Assembly (NCBI RefSeq): GCF_008831155.1
Contig: NZ_WBKB01000012.1
Span: 1-64,000 of the forward strand
Reading direction: 5' to 3'
Source of the DNA: Gulosibacter chungangensis
GTDB taxonomy: Bacteria > Actinomycetota > Actinomycetes > Actinomycetales > Microbacteriaceae
DNA length: 64,000 nucleotides
Shown here: positions 1-9,300 of the stretch, piece by piece
How the letters are laid out: every line of letters begins with the position of its first letter
Numbering within the stretch: the first letter of the stretch is position 1
The notes under the pieces: generated by a model
What the model saw: only the letters and a program-made list of their open reading frames with translations
What the model was told of the DNA's origin: nothing
The model's database searches: none
Position numbers and translations under genes: made by a program

Positions 1-71
1 TCATCGTTCGACTTGCATGTGTTAAGCACGCCGCCAGCGTTCGTCCTGAGCCAGGATCAAACTCTCCGTAA
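1..71 (-). rRNA. rrs: 16S ribosomal RNA, 5' end only (partial)
   Basis: Read on the minus strand, the first bases hold the universal 16S 5' motif (AGAGTTTGATCCTGGCTCAG, about 45-64) followed by the conserved GACGAACGCTGGCGGCGTGC. The gene runs leftwards out of the window, so only about 70 nt of the 5' end are present. The exact mature 5' end is estimated from the usual distance to the AGAGTTTGAT motif. Transcription comes from the promoter at 371-399. Confidence 0.97.
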
Positions 72-264
72 ATGAACAACACTGACATGAACACAAAACG
101 CATCCACACCAGCAAAATTCGAAATACCTGACCCCGAAAGATCAGAGTTCAATCAACTGACAAAACAAACCACACACACCCACAAAAAAAGGGGCATGTA
201 CTGGCTCTCTTTTATCCAAAATAAGGAACCACAAAGGGTCCAAAATGGCATTAGACAATAAAAG

Positions 265-285
265 TGCACACTGTTGAGTTCTCAA
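265..285 (-). promoter_or_regulatory. rrn leader antitermination/processing-type element
   Basis: On the minus strand this reads TTGAGAACTCAACAGTGTGC, a sequence characteristic of actinobacterial rrn leaders between promoter and 16S. It contains a short self-complementary part (GAGAACTC) and lies about 190 nt upstream of 16S. Assignment to antitermination (boxA/boxB-like) rather than RNase processing is inferred from position. Confidence 0.5.
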
Positions 286-370
286 GGATCGGATGCACCC
301 CACCATTTACCACGCCAGACGACTACTGTCGAGCTAGTTTGTGTGGCTTCCTCGTGGAGGCAACTTCACA

Positions 371-399
371 ATCTTACAACAGGCTTCCCTGCGTGTCAA
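371..399 (-). promoter_or_regulatory. rrn promoter, near-consensus housekeeping sigma
   Basis: The minus strand shows TTGACA (394-399), a 17-bp spacer, then TAAGAT (371-376), which is a perfect -35 and a 5/6 -10. Transcription would start near 364, giving a leader of about 290 nt before 16S. This is the strongest promoter seen by eye in the window, as expected for an rRNA operon. The stretch from about 400 to 870 upstream holds no supportable gene; short ORFs there look like noise. Confidence 0.85.
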
Positions 400-871
400 C
401 TCCAACTCCCGTGAGATCTAACCGATCTTTCGAAGCGGCGAACCACTCAATATTCTTGAGTCTGGTTCAGACACTGGCAGGCGTTCCCGCCTTGTTGTGT
501 TGTTGTCGTTTCCGGCAACTCCATAAGCATAGGACACTCGAATCCTTCACCGCAAACCCGGGCACCCCAAACCCCTGTCATCCGCACCAACACGCGCCAC
601 ACGACCAGACAACCCGGGCGTGTCACAGCCAGAATTCCACTATTCCGATACCCATCACGAAGCCGACACCAAGCAATGGGCGCTCCACATGAGCACCCAG
701 TACAGAATCGTCCGCTCCTGACCGTCCACATTGACCGGAAGTCACGACCAGCCCCTCGACTGTTTTATTACCGTCCGATCAAGGGACGTTAGACGCAGCA
801 ATCTCCTGCCGCGTCTTTGTCTGCATGACTGCAGATGCGGCACCCCGCCACGGAGCCGTACTGAAATCGAC

Positions 872-908
872 GAAAGCCTCGACTTCAAGAACTGAAGTCG
901 AGGCTTTC
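872..908 (-). terminator. Intrinsic terminator of tRNA-Ser
   Basis: A perfect 16-bp inverted repeat (872-887 and 893-908) with a 5-nt loop lies just 3' of the tRNA on the minus strand. Only a short T-rich tract flanks it, so it may also act as a 3' processing or stability hairpin. Confidence 0.75.
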
Positions 909-911
909 AAT

Positions 912-1001
912 TGGCGGTGACGGTGGGATTTGAACCCACGGTGGAGTTGCCCCCACACAACATTTCGAGTGTTGCACCTTCGGCCGCTCGGACACGTCAC
1001 C
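912..1001 (-). tRNA. tRNA-Ser(CGA)
   Basis: The minus strand folds as a class II tRNA. The 7-bp acceptor is GGTGACG/CGTCACC with discriminator G and encoded CCA (912-914). The anticodon stem CAACA/TGTTG encloses loop CTCGAAA, anticodon CGA (reads UCG). The long variable arm (TGTGGGGGCAACTCCACC region) is the serine hallmark, and the T loop is GGTTCAAATCC. It is a single tRNA with its own downstream hairpin at 872-908. Confidence 0.95.
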
Positions 1002-1120
1002 GCGGACAAATATACGGGCACACGCTTTGTAATTGCAAATTGATTTCCGAAGAAAGTTCAAGAACGGCGTCTCTGCCAGGCGAAACTCACGATGTCGGTG
1101 GCTACACATACCCTTACGAC

Positions 1121-2473
1121 ATGCCTCCAAAGAGTAAAGCCCGAGTCAAATCTGCGTACACCTGCACCGAGTGCGGGTACGAAGCAGTGAAATGGGTGGG
1201 TCGCTGCCCCGAGTGTCAAACCTGGGGCACCATCGAAGAACGCGGCGCCACTACCAAGGGCGTGCACTTCCAAGCCACCGCGTCGAAACCATCGACAAAG
1301 GCACGCCCGATCACCGAAGCTACGGGGACGGATGCACAGCACCTCCCCGTCGGGATTGGCGAGTTCGATCGTGTGCTCGGTGGCGGGATCGTGCCAGGCG
1401 CTGCAATCCTCCTCTCCGGCGAGCCTGGGGTAGGTAAATCAACGCTGCTCATCGAGGTTGCATCCCGCGTCGCTGCCACCGGTGCCAAGGTGCTCTACAT
1501 CAGCGCCGAAGAATCGGTCAATCAGGTGCGGATGCGCGCATCCCGTACCGGGGCGCTGCAACCCACGCTCTATCTCGCGAACGAGACTGACCTCGGCACC
1601 GTGCTCGGGCATATCGACGAGGTCGAACCAGCCCTGCTTATTCTCGACTCGGTACAAACCGTCTCCTCAAGTGAGGTGGATGCACTCGCTGGGCAGCCGA
1701 GTCAGGTCCGGACGGTCGCATCCACGATGGTGCGGGTCGCGAAAGAACGTGACCTGCCGACCATCCTGGTTGGGCACGTCACCAAAGATGGCAATGTGGC
1801 CGGTCCGCGCTTGCTCGAGCACCTCGTCGACGTGGTCGCGCACATCGAAGGCGATCGGCAGACCGCGCTTCGTCTCGTCCGTACGCTCAAGAACCGCTTC
1901 GGCCCGACGGATGAAGTGGGCTGCTTCGAAATGGAAGGTGACGGCATGAATGAAGTACCGGATCCCTCCGCCCTGTTTATCAGTGAACGGGACAACCCTG
2001 CGATTGGCTCTTGCGTGACGATGTCACTCGAAGGTCGACGCGCGCTACCGGTTGAGATTCAGGCGCTCGTGGTTCCGACAACTGCCCCAAATCCCCGGCG
2101 AGTCGTGAACGGCGTGGATGGGAACCGCGTCGCCATGATTCTCGCCGTACTCGAGCGACGCACTTCGGTGCCGCTCGCAAAGTTGGACGTATTCGTCTCG
2201 ACGAGCGGCGGAGTTCGGGTGACCGAACCGGCAGCCGATCTCGCAATTGCTATGGCGATTACGAGTGCCCATCGAGAGCGGCCAATTAAGGCCAAAGCAG
2301 TCGTCTTCGGCGAAGTAAGCCTCGTGGGCGAAATTCGCGGAGTTACTTCCGAACGTCATCGAGTGGCCGAAGCAGCACGATTGGGATTCACCGAACCTAT
2401 CGGGCCAAGCGCCGGCACTGTGCGCGAGGCACAAGGTCTTGCGTTACTGCCGAAAGACCTACGCGGCAAGTAA
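1121..2473 (+). CDS. radA: DNA repair protein RadA (Sms)
   Basis: RadA is a RecA-like branch-migration helicase that processes recombination intermediates in DNA repair. The 450-residue protein has the full family layout. A C4 zinc finger (C15, C18, C29, C32) comes first, then Walker A GEPGVGKST (100-108), the RadA-specific KNRFG motif near 256, and a C-terminal Lon-protease-like domain without protease activity in this family. The frame stays open upstream into the tRNA, but homology begins at the ATG at 1121, which I chose although no good Shine-Dalgarno precedes it; a leaderless or weakly translated message is possible. The gene stands alone downstream of tRNA-Ser on the opposite strand. 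Confidence 0.96.
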   Translation: MPPKSKARVKSAYTCTECGYEAVKWVGRCPECQTWGTIEERGATTKGVHFQATASKPSTKARPITEATGTDAQHLPVGIGEFDRVLGGGIVPGAAILLSGEPGVGKSTLLIEVASRVAATGAKVLYISAEESVNQVRMRASRTGALQPTLYLANETDLGTVLGHIDEVEPALLILDSVQTVSSSEVDALAGQPSQVRTVASTMVRVAKERDLPTILVGHVTKDGNVAGPRLLEHLVDVVAHIEGDRQTALRLVRTLKNRFGPTDEVGCFEMEGDGMNEVPDPSALFISERDNPAIGSCVTMSLEGRRALPVEIQALVVPTTAPNPRRVVNGVDGNRVAMILAVLERRTSVPLAKLDVFVSTSGGVRVTEPAADLAIAMAITSAHRERPIKAKAVVFGEVSLVGEIRGVTSERHRVAEAARLGFTEPIGPSAGTVREAQGLALLPKDLRGK

Positions 2474-2558
2474 AGAGACCGATGACGAGACAGCGGGAAC
2501 TGTGGCAAGCATCAGGAGGCAGAACGAAGGGGACGCGACGGCACAGTAAGTCGATGGC

Positions 2559-3224
2559 TTAGTACAGCGCGAAGTAGACGGGGTCGGAGGTGATGCCGCC
2601 GATCTTGACCGTGAGGTTGTAGTAGGCCCCACCGGTCACCGCATCCGGACGATTTTCGTCATCGCAGGTGTCCGTATTCGATCGCTCACGCGACCATTCA
2701 ATCGCGGGCGCCGAGACTTCCTTGCCTGCCACGAGTTCAACGACCTGGGAGTCGGAGTTCTCCTGACAGTGGGTCGATACCCAAATCGTGTCGCTGCCGG
2801 ACATCACCGTGTACACCTGCGAGGCCGTACCCACATCGATGATGCAAGACGTATCCGATGTGTTCTCGAGCGTCACCGAGAACTGCGGCAGCTGATCCGC
2901 GTCATAGGATTCGGAATCCACCACAGCAGTGACCGCGACCTCAGCTTCCGTGCACACGGTGGGCGTCGGCTCCGGTTCCGGGGTCGACATTGGGGTTTCG
3001 GTTGGGGTGGGTTCCGGATCAGTGGTCTCGGCGGGAGCCGCCTCAGCCGTGTCGACTTCGGTTGAGGTGGGTGAGGTGGTCGCTGCGGGGTTCCCACCAC
3101 CACCAAAGAGCGCGCTCACCAACCACCAGATGAGCGCGATCACCACGACAACTCCGACTAGCGCGACAAGTCGACGGCGGCGATAAACGGCCGGACTGGG
3201 CTTGCTACTCGGGCTCGTACTCAT
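2559..3224 (-). CDS. Membrane-anchored extracellular protein of unknown function
   Basis: A 221-residue protein with a short basic N-terminus (YRRRR) and one transmembrane helix around residues 17-35. A low-complexity T/E/P linker (about 40-90) follows, then a compact extracellular domain of about 130 residues with four cysteines that could form two disulfides. The domain contains VTLENTSDTSC, reminiscent of DUF4232-like beta-sandwich domains of actinobacterial surface proteins, but I do not recognise a specific family. The ATG at 3224 is chosen because GGGGG lies just upstream; the frame extends further but that part looks non-coding. It is convergent with radA (85-bp gap) and separated from the nucleotidase gene by a terminator. 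Confidence 0.75.
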   Translation of the reverse strand: MSTSPSSKPSPAVYRRRRLVALVGVVVVIALIWWLVSALFGGGGNPAATTSPTSTEVDTAEAAPAETTDPEPTPTETPMSTPEPEPTPTVCTEAEVAVTAVVDSESYDADQLPQFSVTLENTSDTSCIIDVGTASQVYTVMSGSDTIWVSTHCQENSDSQVVELVAGKEVSAPAIEWSRERSNTDTCDDENRPDAVTGGAYYNLTVKIGGITSDPVYFALY

Positions 3225-3394
3225 ACCCCCAGCGTAGGGATGCACGCACCAACGCGACCGGAGGCACACCGCAAAAGCCTGCGGACTCAGTTTCTTGTGG
3301 CGATCCAACCGTGTCGGACATCCGCAAGCGGCGGAGAACAATTCCGACTGCCTCCCGATTCACCGCAACAACTTTGCCAATCTGCCGAGACAAG

Positions 3395-3436
3395 AAATCG
3401 CGGCTCGCATCCCGAGTGGAATGCGAGCCGCGATTT
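3395..3436 (-). terminator. Intrinsic terminator of the 5'-nucleotidase gene
   Basis: A perfect 16-bp stem (3395-3410 and 3421-3436) with a 10-nt loop, followed on the minus strand by a T-rich tail (TTTCTTGT). It lies about 30 bp past the stop codon of the nucleotidase gene. Confidence 0.85.
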
Positions 3437-3467
3437 AGGAACGGTCAACCGCTCCGGTTACCGAAAC

Positions 3468-6125
3468 CTAGGCGTTGCGCTGGCGACGAATCGCCAGGAA
3501 TGTACCGCCCAGTGCGAGTGCAGCAGCAGCGGCCGCGAGGATTCCGAAGATTAGGTTGCTGTCGGCACCGGTCTGCGCAAGGTTGTCGTCACCCTTCGCT
3601 GAGCCGTTGTCGTCACCCTTGGTCGAACCGTTGTCGTCGCCAGTTGCGTCGTCGGTCGGCGGGGTGGTCCCACCGGTCGAGTCACCGTTGGCGTCATCAT
3701 CGCCGGTTGCGTCCTCGCCACCCGTGGCGTCACCAACGGTGAAGCTGATCGTTGCGGTCAGCGTTTCACCGTCAACACTCTGGGTTGCAGTGATGGTGTA
3801 GGTACCTTCCGGGAACGGCAGGAAGTCCTCGACTACGTTGCCCTCCTCGTCGGTGGTCTGCCACACGAGACGGTCCACAAACGTACCGGCCTCATCAGTC
3901 TCGACACCATCGATGTTGGTCACGGTGCCATCTGGCAGAGTTACTGCGATCTCGACCGCTGCGTTCTGGGCCCAGTTCTCTCCGCCATAAAGCACACCCT
4001 CGGTGGTCTCTTCAGCGGTGTAGTGCTCCTGCTCAGTAGCGAGGGTCGGCTCAGCCTGTTCGCCTTCGACAACTTCAAGAGGAACCTGCACGGTCGAGCC
4101 CGAAGGGTTCGCGGTGAGTTCGAGCGTGTACGCACCGACCGCGAGCGCGGCCGGAATCGTGATGGTGATTTCAGCGGAGGTGGTCTCGCCGTTCGCGGTC
4201 ACGCCGGTAATCGAAGCGGTGCCGATTTCCTCACCGTCGATGGATGCGACCAGTTCCGTGTTCGCGATGTGGTCAACCGAGTGCAGGTCAACATCGTTCA
4301 CGGTGAAGGTGTGGCTGGCGCCCTGCGCAAGCTGCGGGGCCGAGCCGTCTTCGTTGAAGTAGCCAACTACGTTGAACCCGTTACGGGTCTGTTCGGCCTT
4401 GAGTTCGGTGCCTTCGAGCGATTCCACATAGGTGATGAATGCTTCGAGGTCGACCGAACCGGTGTCGAACTTCTCAACCGCGTTGTTCAGCGAGTAGAAG
4501 TTGTCGCCACCGGCAGCGAGGAAGGAGGGCATTACCACGGTGTAGATCTGGTCGTCGACGAGGGGTTCGCCGTCGATGTAGACCGAGGTGATGTGGCTAC
4601 CCTGCGTGGTCGCGGGGTCGTCGGTGATCGAACCGGTGAAGGTGTAGTTCACGTTCGAGGAGATACCGAGCTGCAGGTATGGACGGCTGGGTACCGCGCC
4701 CTTGTCGTCCAGCTGCCACTGCTCTTCGAGCACGTTCTTGAGCTCCGCACCGCTGATCGACACGATCGAGAGGTTGTTCACGAACGGCAGCACCGATTGG
4801 GAGTCCTTGTAGGTAAGCTCACCGTCACCGCTAATGTCGGCACGCAGACCACCCGGGTTCATGATCGACAGGTCAGCACCGAGCTGAGTGTTGGCGTCGG
4901 CCCAAACCATCATCGAGTCGGCAACGACGCTACCGAGTGTCGATTCCTGGTCACGGGCATCCTGGCTCGAGGTCTCCGTGATCGGCCAAACCTTTGCGCG
5001 AGAGATGTTGTCGTTGACGACACCCACGGCAACCGCGCCGAGAATCTCAGCCTCGTCGAGCGCGGCCTGCTTGGTCTCGGCAACCGTGTCGTAGATCGCC
5101 TGCGAATCGGCGTCGAGGTCCTCGCGGTCAACACGCGGTGCGGTTGCGTTAGCGTCGTTCTCGGTCGGGGCCGGAACCGTGGAGGAGATCACCGAGGAGT
5201 CTGAAGAAACAACCTGGCCATCCGCATCCACTGTCAGCACAATCTGGCCGACTGCGCCACCGTACTCACCCGCCTGGACGATCTGACGGTCGTTGTACTC
5301 GTAGTTGTACGACTTGTGCGTGTGCGCATTGAAGATTGCGTCGACATCATCCGAAGTGTCGTTGGCGATCTCCGCGAAGGTCGAGTTCGACAGGTTGTTG
5401 TCGATCGGGTTGCCGCTGACCGGGCCACCCTCGTGGTAAGAGGCCACCACGATGTCGGCTTCGCCGTTGGACTCGTCTCCGTCCTTGAGCTGCGCCGCGT
5501 ACTCGTTGACCGCATCCACCGGGTTACCGAAGGTCAGCCCCTGAATACCGTCGGGGCTCACGCCCGAAGGAGTCGACGCCGTGACGGCACCAACCACGGC
5601 AACCTTGAAGCCCTGCACCTCGTAGATTTGGTAGGCATCGAGAGCGAGCGACCCGTCAGCCTTGGTGACGTTCGCACCGAGCAGGTGACCGAGCTCTGAC
5701 TGGATCGAGAGCGTGTCGTTCGCGGCACCGGTGTCATAGCCGGCATCGAATTCGTGGTTACCGGCGGTGAATGCGTCAACGCCGAGTTCCTGCAGCGCCT
5801 CAAGCGTCGGGGCATCGAGCGCCACCGAGGACTCGAACTCCGAGGCACCAACCTGGTCGCCGTTACCAATGATCACGGTGTTCTCGGCACCGAAGGGTGC
5901 CTGAACGTCGAGCACGTTCGAGGCGAAAGAATCGACCTTGGTGATGCGGCCGTGGAAGTCATTGAACCCAAGCAGGTTGATTTGGGTGGTGTCGGCGGTC
6001 GGTTGGATCGGTTCACCGGTATTGAGCGCTTCCGCTTGCGCGGGAAGCACAAGCGAAGTGAAAGCGAGCGCGCAACCAGCGCTGGTCGCCACCGCTCCCT
6101 TCACAAACTTTGAAACCTGAGCCAC
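3468..6125 (-). CDS. Secreted, sortase-anchored bifunctional metallophosphatase/5'-nucleotidase
   Basis: Predicted to hydrolyse extracellular nucleotides to nucleoside plus phosphate. The 885-residue precursor has an N-terminal signal peptide (cleavage near residue 30, PAQA). The calcineurin-like metallophosphatase domain shows FNDFHG (54-59), GNGDQ (87-91) and GNHEFD (122-127) metal-binding motifs. A 5'-nucleotidase C-terminal domain with NPGGLRADI follows, then two bacterial Ig-like segments, an acidic D/G/T-rich stalk with GSTKGDDN repeats, the LAQTG sorting signal (about 849), a hydrophobic helix and a basic tail. I chose the GTG start at 6125 because AAGGAGG sits 5 nt upstream (6131-6137); an in-frame ATG 11 codons earlier lacks this. 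UshA-like enzymes are the relatives. It is flanked by terminators on both sides, so monocistronic. A PHO-box-like repeat lies upstream. Confidence 0.93.
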   Translation of the reverse strand: MAQVSKFVKGAVATSAGCALAFTSLVLPAQAEALNTGEPIQPTADTTQINLLGFNDFHGRITKVDSFASNVLDVQAPFGAENTVIIGNGDQVGASEFESSVALDAPTLEALQELGVDAFTAGNHEFDAGYDTGAANDTLSIQSELGHLLGANVTKADGSLALDAYQIYEVQGFKVAVVGAVTASTPSGVSPDGIQGLTFGNPVDAVNEYAAQLKDGDESNGEADIVVASYHEGGPVSGNPIDNNLSNSTFAEIANDTSDDVDAIFNAHTHKSYNYEYNDRQIVQAGEYGGAVGQIVLTVDADGQVVSSDSSVISSTVPAPTENDANATAPRVDREDLDADSQAIYDTVAETKQAALDEAEILGAVAVGVVNDNISRAKVWPITETSSQDARDQESTLGSVVADSMMVWADANTQLGADLSIMNPGGLRADISGDGELTYKDSQSVLPFVNNLSIVSISGAELKNVLEEQWQLDDKGAVPSRPYLQLGISSNVNYTFTGSITDDPATTQGSHITSVYIDGEPLVDDQIYTVVMPSFLAAGGDNFYSLNNAVEKFDTGSVDLEAFITYVESLEGTELKAEQTRNGFNVVGYFNEDGSAPQLAQGASHTFTVNDVDLHSVDHIANTELVASIDGEEIGTASITGVTANGETTSAEITITIPAALAVGAYTLELTANPSGSTVQVPLEVVEGEQAEPTLATEQEHYTAEETTEGVLYGGENWAQNAAVEIAVTLPDGTVTNIDGVETDEAGTFVDRLVWQTTDEEGNVVEDFLPFPEGTYTITATQSVDGETLTATISFTVGDATGGEDATGDDDANGDSTGGTTPPTDDATGDDNGSTKGDDNGSAKGDDNLAQTGADSNLIFGILAAAAAALALGGTFLAIRRQRNA

Positions 6126-6174
6126 GTGGGCCTCCTTAAGGGGTTTGAGACGAAACATTCATCACACTCACAGC

Positions 6175-6195
6175 CTCAGGTAACAGATAGGTAAA
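6175..6195 (-). promoter_or_regulatory. PHO-box-like direct repeat upstream of the 5'-nucleotidase
   Basis: The minus strand reads TTTACC-N5-GTTACC, two hexamers in 11-bp register, 50 bp upstream of the GTG start. It closely matches the element at 9587-9607 upstream of the other secreted phosphoesterase. The 11-bp repeat and the xTxACC core resemble actinobacterial PhoP boxes (GTTCACC repeats). Function is inferred. Confidence 0.5.
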
Positions 6196-6246
6196 TATCA
6201 ACCGTTTGCTGGAATTAACTTTTTAAGTCAGACCAGGGGGTTAAGG

Positions 6247-6280
6247 ATGCCGGGGCAGCCCGCGTAGGCTGCCCCGGCAT
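6247..6280 (-). terminator. Intrinsic terminator of the extracellular nuclease gene
   Basis: A perfect 14-bp GC-rich inverted repeat (6247-6260 and 6267-6280) with a 6-nt loop, about 60 bp beyond the stop codon of the nuclease gene on the minus strand. Confidence 0.8.
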
Positions 6281-6340
6281 GTTCTGTATTGAGTTAGTTA
6301 CTGATTGGATGCGCGGATCGGTCGTGCATCCGGGTCGCTA

Positions 6341-9300
6341 CTAGGCACGGAGTCGGCGCTGGAGCATGATGCCCGCACCAGCCAGCAGCAAGACGATTCC
6401 TACCGCGAGTGCGATGAGCAGCGTGTCCTCAGCACCCGTCTTGGCAAGGCCACCCTCGTGGTTGTCACCGGCGAAGTCGCCCTTGTCACCGGCGTTACTG
6501 CCGCCGTTGCCCGAGCCACCGTTGTCGCTCCCCTTGGTGCTGCCGTCCTCGTTGGCACCGGCGTCCTGGCTGCCTTGGTTGTCGTCGCCCTCCGCAGCGC
6601 CGTCCTGGTCGCCCTGGTCGTCGCCGTCCTGGCCGGCGTCCTCGTCGCCTTCATCCGGAGTGGTCGGGGTCGGGTTCTCATCCTCGTCCGCGACAACCTC
6701 GAAGGGTGCCTCGACAATGAGCTCTTCGCCGTCGACTACTTGAGTGAAGCGGATGGTGTGCGTACCAACCGGCATCGGAATCGCGTTTTCGTCCCCGTCA
6801 CGGTAGACAATTGCACCGTTGAAGGCGCCTTCCGAAACCGCGGCAGCCTCGTTGATGAGCGACACGGTGCCGTCTTCCTGCACGACCTCGATGCGGACGG
6901 TGTCGCCCGGGAAGCCCTCGCCCTGGTAGGTAACGCCGTTTACCGACTCGGACTGCGTCAGGGTTTCGAGATCCAACGTGACCGAAGCCTCGACCGGTGT
7001 TTCGTCGTCAGTCGGGCCCGGAGTTTCGGTGTCGTCTTCTTCCGAGAACTGCAGCGCGATGATCGCCGGGTTGTGGTCGGAAGAACGGTACGGGCTCGCG
7101 TCGTAGAGGTCCGCAACGTTGTAGTTGTAGCGGCTGTACTCCAGGGCGATCGCCTCGTTGGCGTTAATGGTCCAGATGTCCTGGTCGACGATGAGTTCGT
7201 TCGCGGCCTGCGAGGCGAACACGTGGTCGAGCGAGCCGACAGTGCCACCGAAGGAGTACGAGTACTCTGGCCCGCCCACGGTGAGGTGCTCATAGCCGGC
7301 GTCGACGATCGTGGTGATCGGGGTCTCTGCCGAGTAGGAGTTGATGTCGCCGGTGAGGAACACGAGGTCGGTTCCCTGGTCTTCCTGCAGGTCGGCCGCG
7401 AAATCAACGAGTGCCTCAGCCTGCAGGGTGCGCGCGAGGTTCCAGCCACCAACGTTGTCGTCGGTGTTGGCGTTGCCGCCCGAACCCTCGCCACCCTTCG
7501 ATTTGAAGTGGTTGCCGATCACGATGAACTGGTTCTCTTCGCCGTCGATCCCCTCACCCACCGGGATGAAGGAGCTCGCCAGCGGCGCACGCGCATTCGC
7601 GTAGTTCCCACCGGCGGTGAACGCCGGGCTGTCGAGGATCTCGTAGGTGCCCTCAACGAAGCTCACTTCGGCGGGCTGGTAGATAAACGCGGTGCGGATG
7701 ACGTCGTTACCGCTGGTCGGCACGTCGTAGCCTTCCGGAGTCTCGACGTACGCCCACTTGTCGGTGCCCGCATCCGCATTCAGCGCATCCACGAGGGTGC
7801 TCAGCGCGTCGTCACGGTGACCGCCGAAGTCCGAAGAGTCTTCGATCTCTTCAAGCGAGATGACGGATGCATCCAACGTCTGAATTGCCGCGACGATCTT
7901 GTCTTCCTGGCGCTCGAGGTTTTCCTCGTTGAAGGCGCCTCGCGGGCCATTGCCACAGTTCGAGGTGGCAATCGGGTTGCCTTGACGGTCGTTGTAAGCC
8001 GAGCAACCGTAGTCCGCGCCGAGAGTCGTGAAGTAGTTCAGCACGTTGAAGGTTGCCACGGTGACATCACCGCGGTCGGCGAGGTTCGGCGCAGCTTCGC
8101 GGACATCCTCGAAGGCGACCGGCGAATTTTCGGTTCCCTTGACCGGTGCGGTCGGCTGGAAGCGCCACTCGTCGAAGCCGTAATCGAGGATGACCCCATC
8201 ACCGACGGTGAAGTCCACGCTCGCGCCGATGGTCACCGGGGTGTCCAGCGTGAGGTACGGCAGCGGCGAGTTCTTCGCCGAGTTATTCGTCATGTAGTTC
8301 CAGGTCTGGCCGTCGTCGAGGAGCACGCCGCGCGCCTCGTTGTCAGCCGCCACGGCATCCGCCTCGGCAGTACCGGGGGCTGCGACCTCGCTCGGGGTGA
8401 GCAGCAGCCCCTCGAAGCCGAGGCCGATCTCACCAAACTGGTTGAGCGAGTAGTTATCGGTGACCACATAGTCACCCTGCGGAGCAAGGAGCATGCCCTC
8501 AAATACCTCGCGCTCGGCGTCGGTGGTGGGCCACTCGGGAAGTGCCACAGCGACTGCTTCACCCAGTGCATCCTCACCGGTGAGGATGCTCGTGGCGGTC
8601 GTGGTGATCTGAGTCACCTCGGAATATTCGCTTACGCCACCGGTCACCTGCACCGAGTCACCGATCTCGACGCCGCCGGCGAAACTGCTACCGCCGTAGA
8701 CGAAGACGCCGGTGGATGCGTTGTGGGTCGCGAGGTCAACCTCGCCCGGTTCCTGAATAAAGAAGCCATTCTTGCTCCCCTGGCCGGTGTAGACCGCGGT
8801 GACAACACCCTGCGTGGTCACGGTCTGGCCGCTGAGCGGGCTGGATGCACCGGTCCCCTGGATCTGCGCGATCGGGGTGATCTCGCTCGGGTCGACGGGC
8901 TCAACCGGATCGACCGGGTCCGGGTCGCCGGTGCCGGTGTCACCGGAGTTCTGTGGGGTGGGGGCTGCGACACTGAAATCTGCCGCGTTGTTATCCGTGT
9001 CCACGGCAGGGTCCGTGCGCTGTGCCGAGGTGGAGTTGCTCAACGACGGGGTCGCGGCGCCTTCGAACTTGTTCGCGGTGCCGAACCCGACCAGGTCGAT
9101 CACGGCTCCGGTGCTATCGCGCAGCTCGACTGCACCGTTGGTGCCGCTCATGTTGGCGCCAAAGGTATGGTCAGCTTCGATCGCCGGCAGCGCCTTATTG
9201 CTCCCGAACGCCGCCCCGACGAGGTAGTAGGTTTCGGGTTCGAGCACCACATTCGGCAGCGTGGTCGAGCCACCCGAGTTGCCGTTTGCCGAGAAGTATT

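Noticed and set aside
264-731. Short ORFs on both strands in the rrn upstream region
   Set aside because: They overlap the rrn promoter and leader and show no coding bias or homology.
912-1001. tRNA-Ser as an integration site for an island to its right
   Set aside because: No integrase gene and no repeated tRNA 3' end found; radA directly follows.
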